From Paracoccus sp. MKU1 (GTDB lineage: Bacteria > Pseudomonadota > Alphaproteobacteria > Rhodobacterales > Rhodobacteraceae): a stretch of DNA of 64,000 nt. The position numbers were made by a program, and so were the translations under genes. The stretch's first letter is position 1. Each line of letters opens with the position of its first letter. Positions 42,467 to 51,983 of the stretch are shown here, piece by piece. The DNA lies in contig NZ_LLWQ01000215.1 in the NCBI RefSeq assembly GCF_001447385.1, forward strand, positions 62,001-126,000, in the 5' to 3' direction. The notes below the pieces were generated by a model. That model saw nothing but the letters and a program-made list of their open reading frames with translations, ran no database searches and had not been told where the DNA came from.

Positions 42467-43204
42467 ATGGAACATGTCTTCTCGGTGGCCAACGGCCCCG
42501 TGCTGTGGCTGCTGGCCGGCCTGATCGTCGGCACCGTCGTGGTGCAGGCATTGCTTTACCTGCGCATGACGCTGCGCCTCTCGAACGATTACGGCATCCT
42601 GACCCGCGACGAACGCCTGCGGGTCTACAAGACCGCGACGATCAACTCGATCGGGCCGGCGATCGCGGTCTTCTTCGTCGCCGTGTCTCTGGTCGCCATG
42701 GTGGGCGGGCCGGTGACGCTGATGCGGGTGGGGGTGATCGGCTCGGCCATCTTCGAATTCGTCGCTGCCGAGATGGGCGCCAAGGCGGCGGGCGCGACGC
42801 TGGGCACCGACAGCTATACGCTGCAAGCCTTTACCGCCTCGGTCTGGGTGATGACGCTGGGCGGCATGGGCTGGCTGGTCAGCACCTTCCTGATGACGAA
42901 AAGCCTCGACCGCACGCGCGACAAGCTGTCGGTCGGCAATCCGCAGCTGATCCGGGCGCTCGGCACCGCGACGCCGGTGGCGATCTTCCTGACGCTGGGG
43001 CTGGGCGCGGCCGTGGCCAAGACCGGGCTGGCGGAGATCACCGTGGCCTGGGACGATCTGGCCGCGCTGCTGATCGGGGCCGGCACCATGCTGGTGCTGG
43101 GCCAGCTTGGCAAACGCTGGCTGTGGCTGCGCGAATGGGCCGTGGGATTCGCGCTGATCGGCGGGCTCGCCGCCGGATATCTCGTCGGCCAGATCCTGGC
43201 CTGA
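42467..43204 (+). CDS. DUF5058 membrane protein, subunit of putative transporter
   Basis: A 245-residue integral membrane protein with about six helices matching the DUF5058 family: YKTATINSIGPAIAVFFVAV and FEFVAAEMGAKAAG are its recognisable stretches. Function is not established. With the next gene it forms a pair that follows amidohydrolases in several bacteria, suggesting a two-part carrier for an N-acyl amino acid or related compound. It begins 38 nt after the M20 gene. Confidence 0.75.
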   Translation: MEHVFSVANGPVLWLLAGLIVGTVVVQALLYLRMTLRLSNDYGILTRDERLRVYKTATINSIGPAIAVFFVAVSLVAMVGGPVTLMRVGVIGSAIFEFVAAEMGAKAAGATLGTDSYTLQAFTASVWVMTLGGMGWLVSTFLMTKSLDRTRDKLSVGNPQLIRALGTATPVAIFLTLGLGAAVAKTGLAEITVAWDDLAALLIGAGTMLVLGQLGKRWLWLREWAVGFALIGGLAAGYLVGQILA

Positions 43205-43227
43205 TCCCCAAGCATCAGGAGCGACCC

Positions 43228-43923
43228 ATGACCAAGCAGAACCTCGAGACCCATTACCGGACCAGCTTCATCCCGCAGGCGCATCGCATCGGGCGCATCA
43301 CGCTGCTGATCGCCATGGTGGTCTGCCTGCTGCCCGCGCTCTACCTGTCCTTCGTGCTGGGCGCCTGGCCCGGCGCCGGGGTGATCCTGACCGGCTTCCT
43401 GGCCGTGCTGGCCTTTGTCGGCATCATCTGGATCGTCGAGCCGATCTCGTATTTCCCGGTGCTGGGGGTCTGCGGCACCTATATGAGCTTCCTGTCGGGC
43501 AATATCGGCAACATGCGCATGCCGGTGGTGATCTCGTGCCAGCAGGCCGTCGAGGCCGAGACCGGCTCGCGTAAGGCCGAGGTCGCGGCGGTGCTGGGCA
43601 TCGCCGTCTCGGTGCTGGTGAACCTGGTCTTTCTGGTGGCGCTGGTGGTGATCGGCCGGGCGCTGATCGACGCCATGCCCGCGCCGATGGCGGTGGCGGT
43701 CAAGGAATACACGCTGCCCGCGCTTTACGGCGCTGTGCTGGTCATGTTCATGAACAGCGCCACCCGCCGCAACGCGCTGACCGGCATCCTGTGCGGGCTT
43801 GCGATCTTCCTGTCGCCGATCCCCGGCGTTCTGGGCACGGCGGTCGCGGGCATCATGGCGATCCTCGTCTGCTTCGCGACCAACCGCAGGCCCGCCCGTC
43901 CGGCCAGCGGCCAGTCCGCCTGA
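43228..43923 (+). CDS. Partner membrane protein of the DUF5058 gene
   Basis: A 231-residue membrane protein with six helices. Distinct stretches are FPVLGVCGTYMSFLSGNIGN, MRMPVVISCQQAVEAETGSR and ALYGAVLVMFMNSATRRNAL. I know of no named function. The polar, conserved-looking loop after SGNIGN between helices 3 and 4 could line a substrate path. CAGGAG lies 6 nt before ATG at 43228, 23 nt after the DUF5058 gene; the two are presumably co-produced. Confidence 0.75.
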   Translation: MTKQNLETHYRTSFIPQAHRIGRITLLIAMVVCLLPALYLSFVLGAWPGAGVILTGFLAVLAFVGIIWIVEPISYFPVLGVCGTYMSFLSGNIGNMRMPVVISCQQAVEAETGSRKAEVAAVLGIAVSVLVNLVFLVALVVIGRALIDAMPAPMAVAVKEYTLPALYGAVLVMFMNSATRRNALTGILCGLAIFLSPIPGVLGTAVAGIMAILVCFATNRRPARPASGQSA

Positions 43924-43939
43924 CCATCCCCCGGCTCGG

Positions 43940-43986
43940 GCGATCCCGGTTGGCGCCGCAGCCGGGCCGTCCCGGAACGGGATCGC
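43940..43986. terminator. Inverted repeat between convergent genes
   Basis: Arms GCGATCCCG (43940-43948) and CGGGATCGC (43978-43986) are perfect and separated by 29 nt that can fold further. They sit between the convergent ends of the DUF5058 and BKACE operons. No T-tract, so terminator function is tentative. Confidence 0.35.
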
Positions 43987-44051
43987 AGCGCCCCGCCGCA
44001 ACCCGATCCGCCGCGGGGCACCGGCGGAAGGCCCAGGATGGAAGCGGGGCT

Positions 44052-44822
44052 TCAGAGACCCGCTTCGGCCAGCCGCACCAGTTCCGCCACCCGCTCCGCA
44101 TTCGAGGCGGCCGGGTGGCCGTCCATGTTCAGCAGGTTGTTCTCGAACCCGATCCGCGCCTTGCCGCCCCGCCGCATCGCCGCCAGCAGGCATTCGGTCT
44201 CGGCCGGGCCGAAGGCGCAGACTGCCCAGTCGGCGGCCAGCCCGGCGGCGCGCTGGCGGGCCAGGGGCGCGTCGAGGTCCGAGGGCTGCGAGATCTGGCC
44301 CGTCGCATAGCGGCCCAGCACATGCAGGACCTGCAACCGCTCGGCCGGCACGGTGCCGTCCGCCAGCAGGGCGGCGAGCCGGTCCACCTCCTCGGGCGCA
44401 TAGAGGATATGCTGCACCTCGGTTCCGGCCGCGGCGCAATCGTGGAAGAAGGCGCGGGTCAGCCGCGCATCCGGCTCGGCCGTGATCTCGCGCAATGCGA
44501 CCGAGACCGCGGCCGGGCGCAGCCGCGCCACCAGCGCGCGCTGCTCGGCGGGACTGTAACGGCCCACCGCCTCGGTGGTGATCTGCACCGCCATCTCCGG
44601 CACCGCGCGGGCCAGTTCGGCGATCAGCTCGGCATAGAGCCCGGCGTCCAGCACATGCCGGCCCTCGGCGTCGCGGACATGGGCATGGATGCCGCCAGCG
44701 CCCGCCGCATGGCACTCGCGCGCGCAGGCGACGATTTCGGGGATGGTGACGGGCAGGGCGGGGTGGTCCGCCTTGCCGCGCCGCGCGCCGTTCGGCGCGA
44801 CCATGATCCGCGGCAGGCTCAT
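44052..44822 (-). CDS. Beta-keto acid cleavage enzyme (BKACE, DUF849)
   Basis: Zinc enzyme family that reacts a beta-keto acid with acetyl-CoA to give acetoacetate and a new acyl-CoA. Of 256 residues, it is somewhat shorter than usual. Seen: IMVAPNGA at the start, zinc-binding HAHVRDAEG (the family HxHxRD), QITTEAVGRYSP, VSVALREI, and GFENNLLNMDG holding the catalytic Glu near the end. It overlaps the aminotransferase as ATGA. The pairing suggests the transaminase makes the beta-keto acid that this enzyme cleaves. The exact keto acid is unknown. Confidence 0.88.
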   Translation of the reverse strand: MSLPRIMVAPNGARRGKADHPALPVTIPEIVACARECHAAGAGGIHAHVRDAEGRHVLDAGLYAELIAELARAVPEMAVQITTEAVGRYSPAEQRALVARLRPAAVSVALREITAEPDARLTRAFFHDCAAAGTEVQHILYAPEEVDRLAALLADGTVPAERLQVLHVLGRYATGQISQPSDLDAPLARQRAAGLAADWAVCAFGPAETECLLAAMRRGGKARIGFENNLLNMDGHPAASNAERVAELVRLAEAGL

Positions 44823-46147
44823 GCCGCCAGCGCCCCGCGGATCGCGCCCGAAAGCTTGTCGACCAGCTCGTCGATCTGCGCGTCCTCGATGATGAAGGGC
44901 GGCGCCAGCAGGATGTGGTCGCCGCGCTGCCCGTCGATGGTGCCGCCCATCGGATAGCAGATCAGCCCGGCCTCGAAGGCCAGCTTCTTGATCTGCGCAT
45001 GCAGCTTGCGCGCCGGGTCGAAGGGGGTCTTGCTGGCGCGGTCCTCGACCAGTTCGATGCCGCGGAACAACCCGCGGCCGCGAATGTCGCCGACATGCGG
45101 ATGCTGGCCGAACTCGGCCCGCAGCGCCGCGTCGAGCCTGGCGCCCTGGTCGCGCACCCGCGCCAGCAGGCCGCGCCCCAGGATGGCGTCCAGCACCGCC
45201 CCGGCCGCCGCCGCCGCCATCGCATGGCCCATATAGGTATGGCCATGCTGGAAAAAGCCCGAACCCGCCGCGATGGCACCGTAGATCCGCCCCGAGGTCA
45301 GCAGCGCCCCGACCGGCTGGTAGCCGGCGCCCAGGCCCTTGGCGATGGTGATCATGTCGGGCGCGACGCCGTCCTCCTCGCAGGCGAAGAGATGGCCGGT
45401 GCGGCCCATGCCGCACATCACCTCGTCGAGGATCAGCAGCACGCCGTGGCGGTCGCAGATCTCGCGGATGCGCTTCAGATAGCCGGGCACGGCGGGCACC
45501 GCACCGGCGGTCGCGCCCACCACCGGCTCGGCGATGAAGGCCATCACCGTCTCGGGGCCGAGGCGCCGGATCTCGGCCTCCAGCTCTTCGGCGGCGCGCT
45601 GGCCGTAAGCCTCCTGCGTCTCGCCCTCCTGCCGGTCGCGATATTCGTAGCAGGGCGCGATATGGGTGGTTTCGACCAGCAGCGGCGCGAATTGCGCCCG
45701 CCGCCAGGCATTGCCGCCCGCCGCCAATGCGCCCAGCGTATTGCCGTGATAGCTCTGCCGCCGGGCGATCACCCGGTGCCGCTGCGGCTGGCCGATCTCC
45801 AGGAAATACTGCCGCGCCAGCTTGATCGCCGCCTCGACCGCCTCGGAACCGCCCGAGACCAGATAGACCCGCTCGATCCCCGCGGGCGCATGGGCGGCCA
45901 GCGCGTCGGCCAGCGATTCGGCGGGCTCGGAGGTGAAGAAGCCGGTATGGGCAAAGGCCAGCGCATCCAGCTGGGCATGCAGCGCGGCGCGCACCCCGGC
46001 ATCGGAATGGCCAAGGCAGGACACCGCCGCCCCGCCCGAGCCGTCCAGATAGCGTTTCCCGGTAGAATCAATGATATAGCAGCCTTCGCCGCGTGCCGCC
46101 ACCGGCAGCACCCCCTTGGTCGTTCGTCCGAAAACATGCCCGGGCAT
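44819..46147 (-). CDS. Class III (omega-amino acid) aminotransferase
   Basis: PLP enzyme of 442 residues. Seen: SGGSEAVEAAIKLARQ, the ring-stacking SYHGNTLGA, LILDEVMCGMGRTG (Asp241) and the Schiff-base Lys270 in TIAKGLGAGYQP. The family transaminates omega- or beta-amino groups (beta-alanine:pyruvate, diaminopropionate and relatives). As the first gene of a two-gene operon with BKACE, a beta-amino acid giving a beta-keto acid is the most coherent substrate (inference). Divergent from the ABC importer, with a MarR-type operator between. Confidence 0.9.
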   Translation of the reverse strand: MPGHVFGRTTKGVLPVAARGEGCYIIDSTGKRYLDGSGGAAVSCLGHSDAGVRAALHAQLDALAFAHTGFFTSEPAESLADALAAHAPAGIERVYLVSGGSEAVEAAIKLARQYFLEIGQPQRHRVIARRQSYHGNTLGALAAGGNAWRRAQFAPLLVETTHIAPCYEYRDRQEGETQEAYGQRAAEELEAEIRRLGPETVMAFIAEPVVGATAGAVPAVPGYLKRIREICDRHGVLLILDEVMCGMGRTGHLFACEEDGVAPDMITIAKGLGAGYQPVGALLTSGRIYGAIAAGSGFFQHGHTYMGHAMAAAAAGAVLDAILGRGLLARVRDQGARLDAALRAEFGQHPHVGDIRGRGLFRGIELVEDRASKTPFDPARKLHAQIKKLAFEAGLICYPMGGTIDGQRGDHILLAPPFIIEDAQIDELVDKLSGAIRGALAA

Positions 46148-46189
46148 CGCGACTCCATCCTTTCATGGGCCAGTGATCGGCAAATCTAA

Positions 46190-46214
46190 TTGCATTGTTT
46201 GTCTATTTATGCAA
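46190..46214. promoter_or_regulatory. MarR-type operator, copy 2
   Basis: TTGC (46190-46193), GTCT (46201-46204) and TTATGCAA (46207-46214) repeat the pattern of the site at 41195-41218 with one extra base in the left half. It lies between the divergent aminotransferase and ABC genes in an AT-rich stretch, which suggests co-control with the M20 locus. Confidence 0.6.
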
Positions 46215-46272
46215 ATAAATTTGCGAACGCGGCGCTGGACTCGCGGCGCCGTTCCACAGGGAGAAAGAACAA

Positions 46273-47013
46273 ATGAAGACGCTTTTCGCACTCGCCGGTG
46301 CTGCCACCCTGGCCCTGGGCATCGGGACCGCCGCCATGGCCGAGGATCTGGTCGTCGCCACCGACACCGCCTTCGTGCCCTTCGAGTTCAAGGAGGGCGA
46401 CAAGTATGTCGGCTTCGACATCGACCTCTGGGATGCCATCGCCACCGAGATCGGCGTCACCTATGAGCTGCGGCCGATGGATTTCGCCGGCATCATCCCG
46501 GCCTTGCAGACCGGGCAGGTGGACGTGGCGCTGGCCGGCATCACCATCAAGCCCGAGCGGCAGGAGGTCATCGACTTCTCGGACGGCTATTACGACAGCG
46601 GCCTGCTGCTGATGGTGCCGGCCGACAGCGAGGTCACCAGCCATGCCGACCTGGCCGGCAAGACGCTGGCGGTCAAGACCGGCACCTCGTCCTCGGACTA
46701 TGCCGAGGAGAATTTCAAGGAAACCACGCTGCGCAAGTTCCCCAACATCGACAACGCCTATCTGGAGCTGCGCACCGGCGGCGTCGATGCGGCCATGCAT
46801 GACACGCCGAACGTGCTTTACTACATCGCCACCGCCGGCGGCGGCCAGGTCAAGGCCGTGGGCGAGCAGATGATGGCGCATGAATACGGCATCGGCTTTC
46901 CCAAGGGCAGCGAGCTGACCCCCAAGGTCAACGAGGCGTTGGCCAAGCTCAAGGCCGACGGGCGCTACGACGCGATGTACGAGAAATGGTTCGGCACTAA
47001 GCCCGCCAAGTGA
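46273..47013 (+). CDS. Polar amino-acid ABC importer, binding protein
   Basis: Periplasmic binding protein of 246 residues (GlnH/HisJ class). A signal peptide ends near AAMAEDL (about 23-25). Family motifs: [42 protein letters not shown] and [12 protein letters not shown]. The conserved acidic and Arg/Asp ligand positions suggest an alpha-amino carboxyl group is recognised. It is first of an importer operon divergent from the aminotransferase. Confidence 0.92.
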   Translation: MKTLFALAGAATLALGIGTAAMAEDLVVATDTAFVPFEFKEGDKYVGFDIDLWDAIATEIGVTYELRPMDFAGIIPALQTGQVDVALAGITIKPERQEVIDFSDGYYDSGLLLMVPADSEVTSHADLAGKTLAVKTGTSSSDYAEENFKETTLRKFPNIDNAYLELRTGGVDAAMHDTPNVLYYIATAGGGQVKAVGEQMMAHEYGIGFPKGSELTPKVNEALAKLKADGRYDAMYEKWFGTKPAK

Positions 47014-47105
47014 TCGTTCCGGGCGGCCAGCCGGGGTGACGGGGGCCGATCCGTCCCCGTCCGGCCGGCCGCAACCTGTCCTTTCCGCGTCACGGAGGTC
47101 TTCCC

Positions 47106-47758
47106 TTGGAAGTCGATTGGTCCGTCGTTCCCGGCTTCTTGCCGCAACTTCTCGCCGGTGCCCGCGTCACCATCCTCATCGCCCTGGCCGGTCTGGTCGG
47201 CGGCACCGTCCTCGGGCTGATCGCCGGGCTGATGCGCGCCTATGGCGGCGTCATCCTGAACGCCATCGCCTTCGCCTATATCGAGGTGATCCGGGGCACG
47301 CCGATCGTGGTGCAGGTGATGTTCCTGTATTTCGCGCTGCCGGTGCTGGCCGGGGTGCGCATCGACCCGATGACCGCCGCGATCCTGGCCATCGTGGTCA
47401 ATGCCGGCGCCTATATCGCCGAGATCGTGCGCGGCGCCTTTCTGTCGATCCCGCGCGGCCTGACCGAGGCGGGGCTGGCCATGGGCCTGCCGCAATGGAA
47501 GGTGCTCACCTATATCGTCGGCCCGCTGGCCTTTCGCCGGCTGATCCCGCCCCTGGGCAACCAGTTCATCGTCTCGCTCAAGGACACCTCGCTGTTCATC
47601 GTGATCGGGGTGGGCGAGCTGACCCGGACCGGGCAGGAGATCATGGCCTCGAACTTCCGCGCCGTCGAGATCTGGACGGCGGTGGCGGTGCTTTACCTGG
47701 TCATGACCGGCGTGCTGACCTTTGTCCTGCGGCTGATCGAAAAACGCATGAGGATCCT

Positions 47759-47762
<4 letters not shown>
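47106..47762 (+). CDS. Polar amino-acid ABC importer, permease
   Basis: Inner-membrane permease of 218 residues with about five helices of the HisM/GlnP class. The opening [20 protein letters not shown] and the EAA loop region [20 protein letters not shown] match the class. It starts with TTG at 47106, behind GGAGG at 7-8 nt. Only one permease gene is present, so it presumably works as a homodimer. GTGA overlap couples it to the ATPase. Confidence 0.92.
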
Positions 47763-48476
<714 letters not shown>

Positions 48477-48484
<8 letters not shown>

Positions 48485-49496
48485 GGTTTCGACCGCGCCC
48501 GGGCTGGGCTGGCTGCAACTGGCCGGCACCCCGCATCAGATCGGCGTCGCGCTTGGCCGCGCCGGCCGCGCGGCGGTGCAGCGGCACCTGCCCGGCCATC
48601 CGCTGTGGCAGGAGGTCAACGCCCCCGCCCATGCCCCCCGCCTCGCCCGCATGGCGGCGGCGACCCGTGCGCGCTTTCCGCGCATCTGGCAGGAAATCGA
48701 GGGGCTGGCCGAGGGGCTGGGCCTGCCGGTGGCGCAGGTCTTTGCCTGGAACTGCCGCGGCGACCTGCTGGCCTCGGTCCCGGACGGCTGCACCACCGTC
48801 ATGCTGCCGGGCCCCGAGCCGCTGCTGGCGCATAACGAGGACGGGCTGCCCTTCTTTCGCGGCGCCTGCTTCATCGCCGAGGCCCGGCCCGAGGCCGAGC
48901 CGGGCTTCCATGCCTTCTGCTATCCCGGCTCGATCCCCGGCCATACCTTCGCCTTTACCGGCGCCGGGCTGGTGCAGACGGTGAACAACCTGCGCCTGAC
49001 CGGGGTCGAGACGGAAATCCCGCGCATGGTGCTGGGCCGGGCGGTGCTGGCCAGCCCGACGCTGGCGGCGGCGCTGGAGGTTCTGGCCGATGCGCCCTCG
49101 GGCGGGTTCCATTTCGCGCTGATGCAGCGCGGCGACGGGCGCATCCTGTCGGTCGAGTTCGGCGGCGGCGCGATGTCGCAGCGCGAGATCGCCGCCCCGG
49201 CGCTGCATGCCAATCACGCGCTGCACCTGCCGCGTGGCCTCGACGGCCAGATTGTCACTGCCTCCTCGGGCGACCGGCAGCGGCGCGGCGATGCGCTGGT
49301 GGCGGCGGGCCTGGCTCCGCTGGCGATCCTGCGCGATACCGGTGGCGAGGGACTTCCCATCCGGCGCGACGCGGCTGACGATCCCGACGAAGAAAACACC
49401 CTCGGCACCGCGCTCCTGCGCCTGACCGCCCGGGGGCTGGATTGGAGCATCCATGACCGCGCCACCGGACCCGCCCGCTACAGCGGCACCGCCTGA
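48477..49496 (+). CDS. C45-family acyltransferase-like hydrolase (penicillin acyltransferase fold)
   Basis: An Ntn-hydrolase-fold protein of 339 residues like isopenicillin-N acyltransferase and its bacterial relatives. The expected self-cleavage site is DGCTTV with Cys105 as new N-terminal nucleophile; downstream are LLAHNEDG and AFTGAGLVQTVNN typical of the fold. No signal peptide, so it acts in the cytoplasm. Located with an amino-acid importer, a transaminase and BKACE, it probably cleaves an amide or N-acyl amino acid after uptake. Substrate unknown. It overlaps the importer ATPase and the RpiR regulator, so all share one mRNA. Confidence 0.85.
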
Positions 49497-50373
49497 GACC
49501 CTGCAAGAGCTGCGCGCCCTGGCCGTCGCCATCGCGCAGGGCCAGGGCGGCATCTCGCTGGGGGCCAAGGCGCGCGGCGCGCTGTCGCGCATCCTGGACC
49601 TGACCGGCGATCCGGTGCTGTTGTCGATCACCACGCTGGCCGAGCGGCTGGAGGTCAGCCCCTCGACCCTGACCCGGCTGGCGCATTCGCTGGGCTATTC
49701 CGGCTTTCCCGCTTTCCAGCAGGTGCTGCTTTCGGCCTCGATGAGCGCGCCGGGCGCCTTCTATTCGCGCCGGGCGGTTTCGGCCCTCGAGGGCGGCAGT
49801 TCGACCCGCGCCCGCGCCGCGCGGCTCTGCCGCGAGAACCAGGCCAATATCGACCGCTTCATCGAGCAGTTCGACGAGGCCGCCTTCGACATGGCGGCCG
49901 AGATGATCATGGCGGCGCCCCGGGTCGTGGTCCACGGCATCCGCCAGTTTCATTCCATCGCCAGCTTCCTGGTCTATGGGCTGCGCATGATCCGCTCGGA
50001 CGTGGCGCTGCTCGATGCGAACGGGCTGGGCATCGCCGAGGGGCTGGCGCTGCTGGGCGAGGGCGGGGTGCTGATCTCGACCAGCTGCGCGCCCTATTCG
50101 GCGCAGGTGGTCGATGTCGCGGCCGAGGCGCGCAGGCTGGGCATCGGCACCGTGGCGCTGACCGACCGGACCGATTCGCCGCTGGTGCAAAGCTCGCGCG
50201 CCGCGATCCTGGCGGCGCATGAGACCAGCTTCCTGTCGAACAGCATCGGCGCCTTTACCGTCGCCGTCGAATGCCTGATCAACGCCTGTGCCGCCACCCG
50301 GCCGGAGGCCGCCCGCCGCGCCCTGCGCGAACGCGACAGGATGATCGAAAGGCTGCGCGTCGAGATCGGCTGA
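49453..50373 (+). CDS. MurR/RpiR-family transcriptional regulator
   Basis: A 306-residue regulator with an N-terminal HTH_6 domain (SITTLAERLEVSPSTLTRL, about 57-77) and a C-terminal SIS domain that normally binds a phosphosugar (VHGIRQFHSIASFLVYGL; GGVLISTSCAPYSAQVVDV). It overlaps the preceding gene by 44 nt and closes the importer operon. In this operon the SIS domain may sense a catabolic intermediate instead of a sugar phosphate. It would add a second control level to the MarR operator. Convergent with the SDR gene, leaving 24 nt. Confidence 0.88.
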   Translation: MTAPPDPPATAAPPETLQELRALAVAIAQGQGGISLGAKARGALSRILDLTGDPVLLSITTLAERLEVSPSTLTRLAHSLGYSGFPAFQQVLLSASMSAPGAFYSRRAVSALEGGSSTRARAARLCRENQANIDRFIEQFDEAAFDMAAEMIMAAPRVVVHGIRQFHSIASFLVYGLRMIRSDVALLDANGLGIAEGLALLGEGGVLISTSCAPYSAQVVDVAAEARRLGIGTVALTDRTDSPLVQSSRAAILAAHETSFLSNSIGAFTVAVECLINACAATRPEAARRALRERDRMIERLRVEIG

Positions 50374-50397
50374 TCCGGTCCGGGGCGCGCGCCGCCG

Positions 50398-51159
50398 TCA
50401 GGCCGGCTCGTTCTCGCGCCGCAGCGCCGGCAGGCCGACGCCGGTGGCGTCGAAACCGCCATCCACCGCCAGCGTCTGGCCCGAGACGAAGCTGGCCTTG
50501 TCCGAGCACAGGAACACGATGGCCTCGGCGATCTCGCGCGCCTCGCCATAGCGGTTCAGCGGGATGGCGTCGTAATAGGCCGAGATGATCTCGGGCGCAT
50601 GCACCGCCATGGCCAGCTTGGTCTTGACCGGGCCGGGGGCGACGCAATTGACGCGGATGCCCTGTTCGCCCAGCTCGGCGGCGAATTGCTTGGTCAGGTG
50701 GATCACCGCCGCCTTCGAGGTGCCATAGGCCACCCGCAGGGTCGAGGCGCGCAGCCCCGAGATCGAGGCGATGTTGACGATGGCGCCGCCGGTTTTCGCC
50801 AGCTCCGGCGCCGTGGCCTGGGTGCACAGGAACACGCCGTCCAGGTTCGTCGCCATCACCTCGCGCCATTCCTCGAAACTGGTGCGCCCGGCGCGCGAGA
50901 ACAGCGCGACGCCGGCATTGTTGACCAGCGCATCGACGCGGCCGAGGCCGGCGACGGTCTCGGCCACCATGCGCTCGACCTGGCCAGGGTCCGAGACGTC
51001 GGCCTCGACCGCCAGCACGTTCTCCATGCCGTCCGCGACCCGGTGCAGTTCCTCGGTATCGCGATCGACCATGGCGACGCGCCAGCCCTGCTCCAGGAAG
51101 ATCTCGGTGGCGGCCAGGCCGATGCCGCGGCAGCCTCCGGTGACGATGGCGGTTTTCAT
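50398..51159 (-). CDS. Short-chain dehydrogenase/reductase
   Basis: NAD(P)-dependent oxidoreductase of 253 residues. Cofactor motif TGGCRGIG (7-14), NNAG at about 80-83, catalytic Ser132, Tyr145 and Lys149 (YGTSK), and the C-terminal PLNRYGEAREIAEAIVFLCSD stretch. The Asp after the second strand (VDRD) favours NAD+. It is the last gene of the TRAP operon, where an alcohol-to-ketone step on a CoA ester before thiolysis would fit. It overlaps the PPC gene as ATGA. Confidence 0.88.
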   Translation of the reverse strand: MKTAIVTGGCRGIGLAATEIFLEQGWRVAMVDRDTEELHRVADGMENVLAVEADVSDPGQVERMVAETVAGLGRVDALVNNAGVALFSRAGRTSFEEWREVMATNLDGVFLCTQATAPELAKTGGAIVNIASISGLRASTLRVAYGTSKAAVIHLTKQFAAELGEQGIRVNCVAPGPVKTKLAMAVHAPEIISAYYDAIPLNRYGEAREIAEAIVFLCSDKASFVSGQTLAVDGGFDATGVGLPALRRENEPA

Positions 51160-51983
51160 GGCGTTTCCCCTGTCGGTTCGATGATGAGTTCCAGCGTCAC
51201 CCCGACGGGGTTCGCGCCCCGGGCCAGCGTGCCGCGCGCGATATGGCCGTGGATGTCCACGACCTCGATGGGGACATGCGCCGTGCCCCGGGCCAGCCGC
51301 GCGCCGTCGAAACGCAGCTCGGTGGCCAGGCAGTCCATGCGGTGCCCCTCGGCGAAGCGGATATGGTCGATGCTGCCCACGGCATGCAGGCGCGCGTCCC
51401 GGATGCCGTGGCGGGCGGCAAGCGTTTCGATGGCCGCGACCACATCCTCGCCCGGCAGGATGCGGGCGAAAAGGCCGGGACCGTCGCCGCCGCCCTGCGG
51501 GATGAACAGCGTGAAGGCGGTTTCCTGATCGGGCAGCGCCTCGAACCATGTCTCTGCCGCGCCCAGCCCCTCGACCGTCACGTCCTCGGCGACGGTCGAG
51601 TCGAGGGGCAGCAGGTTGCCCATCGCCCTGTCGCGCCCATCCGACCAGATGCCGTGGCAATGCAGGAAGGGCGCGCCGTCCTTCCAGCCGACCGTCGCGG
51701 TGGCGCTTTCGACGGTCCAGCGACCCTCGGGCGCGTGGGTGTCGGAATACCAGGCCGCGTGCAGCCCGTCTGTCGACAGCGCCGGCAGGACATAGCGCAT
51801 CGGCTCGCAGGTCACGCCCGCCAGCGAAAGCACGCCGCCCTTGCAGCCGTGATCCGCGAACAGCGCGCCCACCGCCTGCATGACCGTCTGCCCCGCGCGC
51901 AGCCTGCCTGCGACGGGGCGCAGCAGCGCGGGCCGAGCCTGCACACGCTCGGCCGCGCGGGGGCCGGGATGGACCATGTTCAT
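51156..51983 (-). CDS. Tandem PPC (DUF296) domain protein
   Basis: A 275-residue cytoplasmic protein with two PPC/PCC-like halves (about 25-140 and 145-270). The first contains ADHGCKGGVLSLAGV and PFLHCHGIWSDG; the second GEDVVAAIETLAARHGI and VEVVDIHGHIARG-like strands. PPC proteins in bacteria form trimers and have no known reaction; plant versions bind DNA. A duplicated form inside a catabolic operon is unusual. It overlaps both neighbours as ATGA and so is made with them; a metabolite-binding or enzymatic role is as likely as regulation. Confidence 0.7.
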   Translation of the reverse strand: MNMVHPGPRAAERVQARPALLRPVAGRLRAGQTVMQAVGALFADHGCKGGVLSLAGVTCEPMRYVLPALSTDGLHAAWYSDTHAPEGRWTVESATATVGWKDGAPFLHCHGIWSDGRDRAMGNLLPLDSTVAEDVTVEGLGAAETWFEALPDQETAFTLFIPQGGGDGPGLFARILPGEDVVAAIETLAARHGIRDARLHAVGSIDHIRFAEGHRMDCLATELRFDGARLARGTAHVPIEVVDIHGHIARGTLARGANPVGVTLELIIEPTGETP

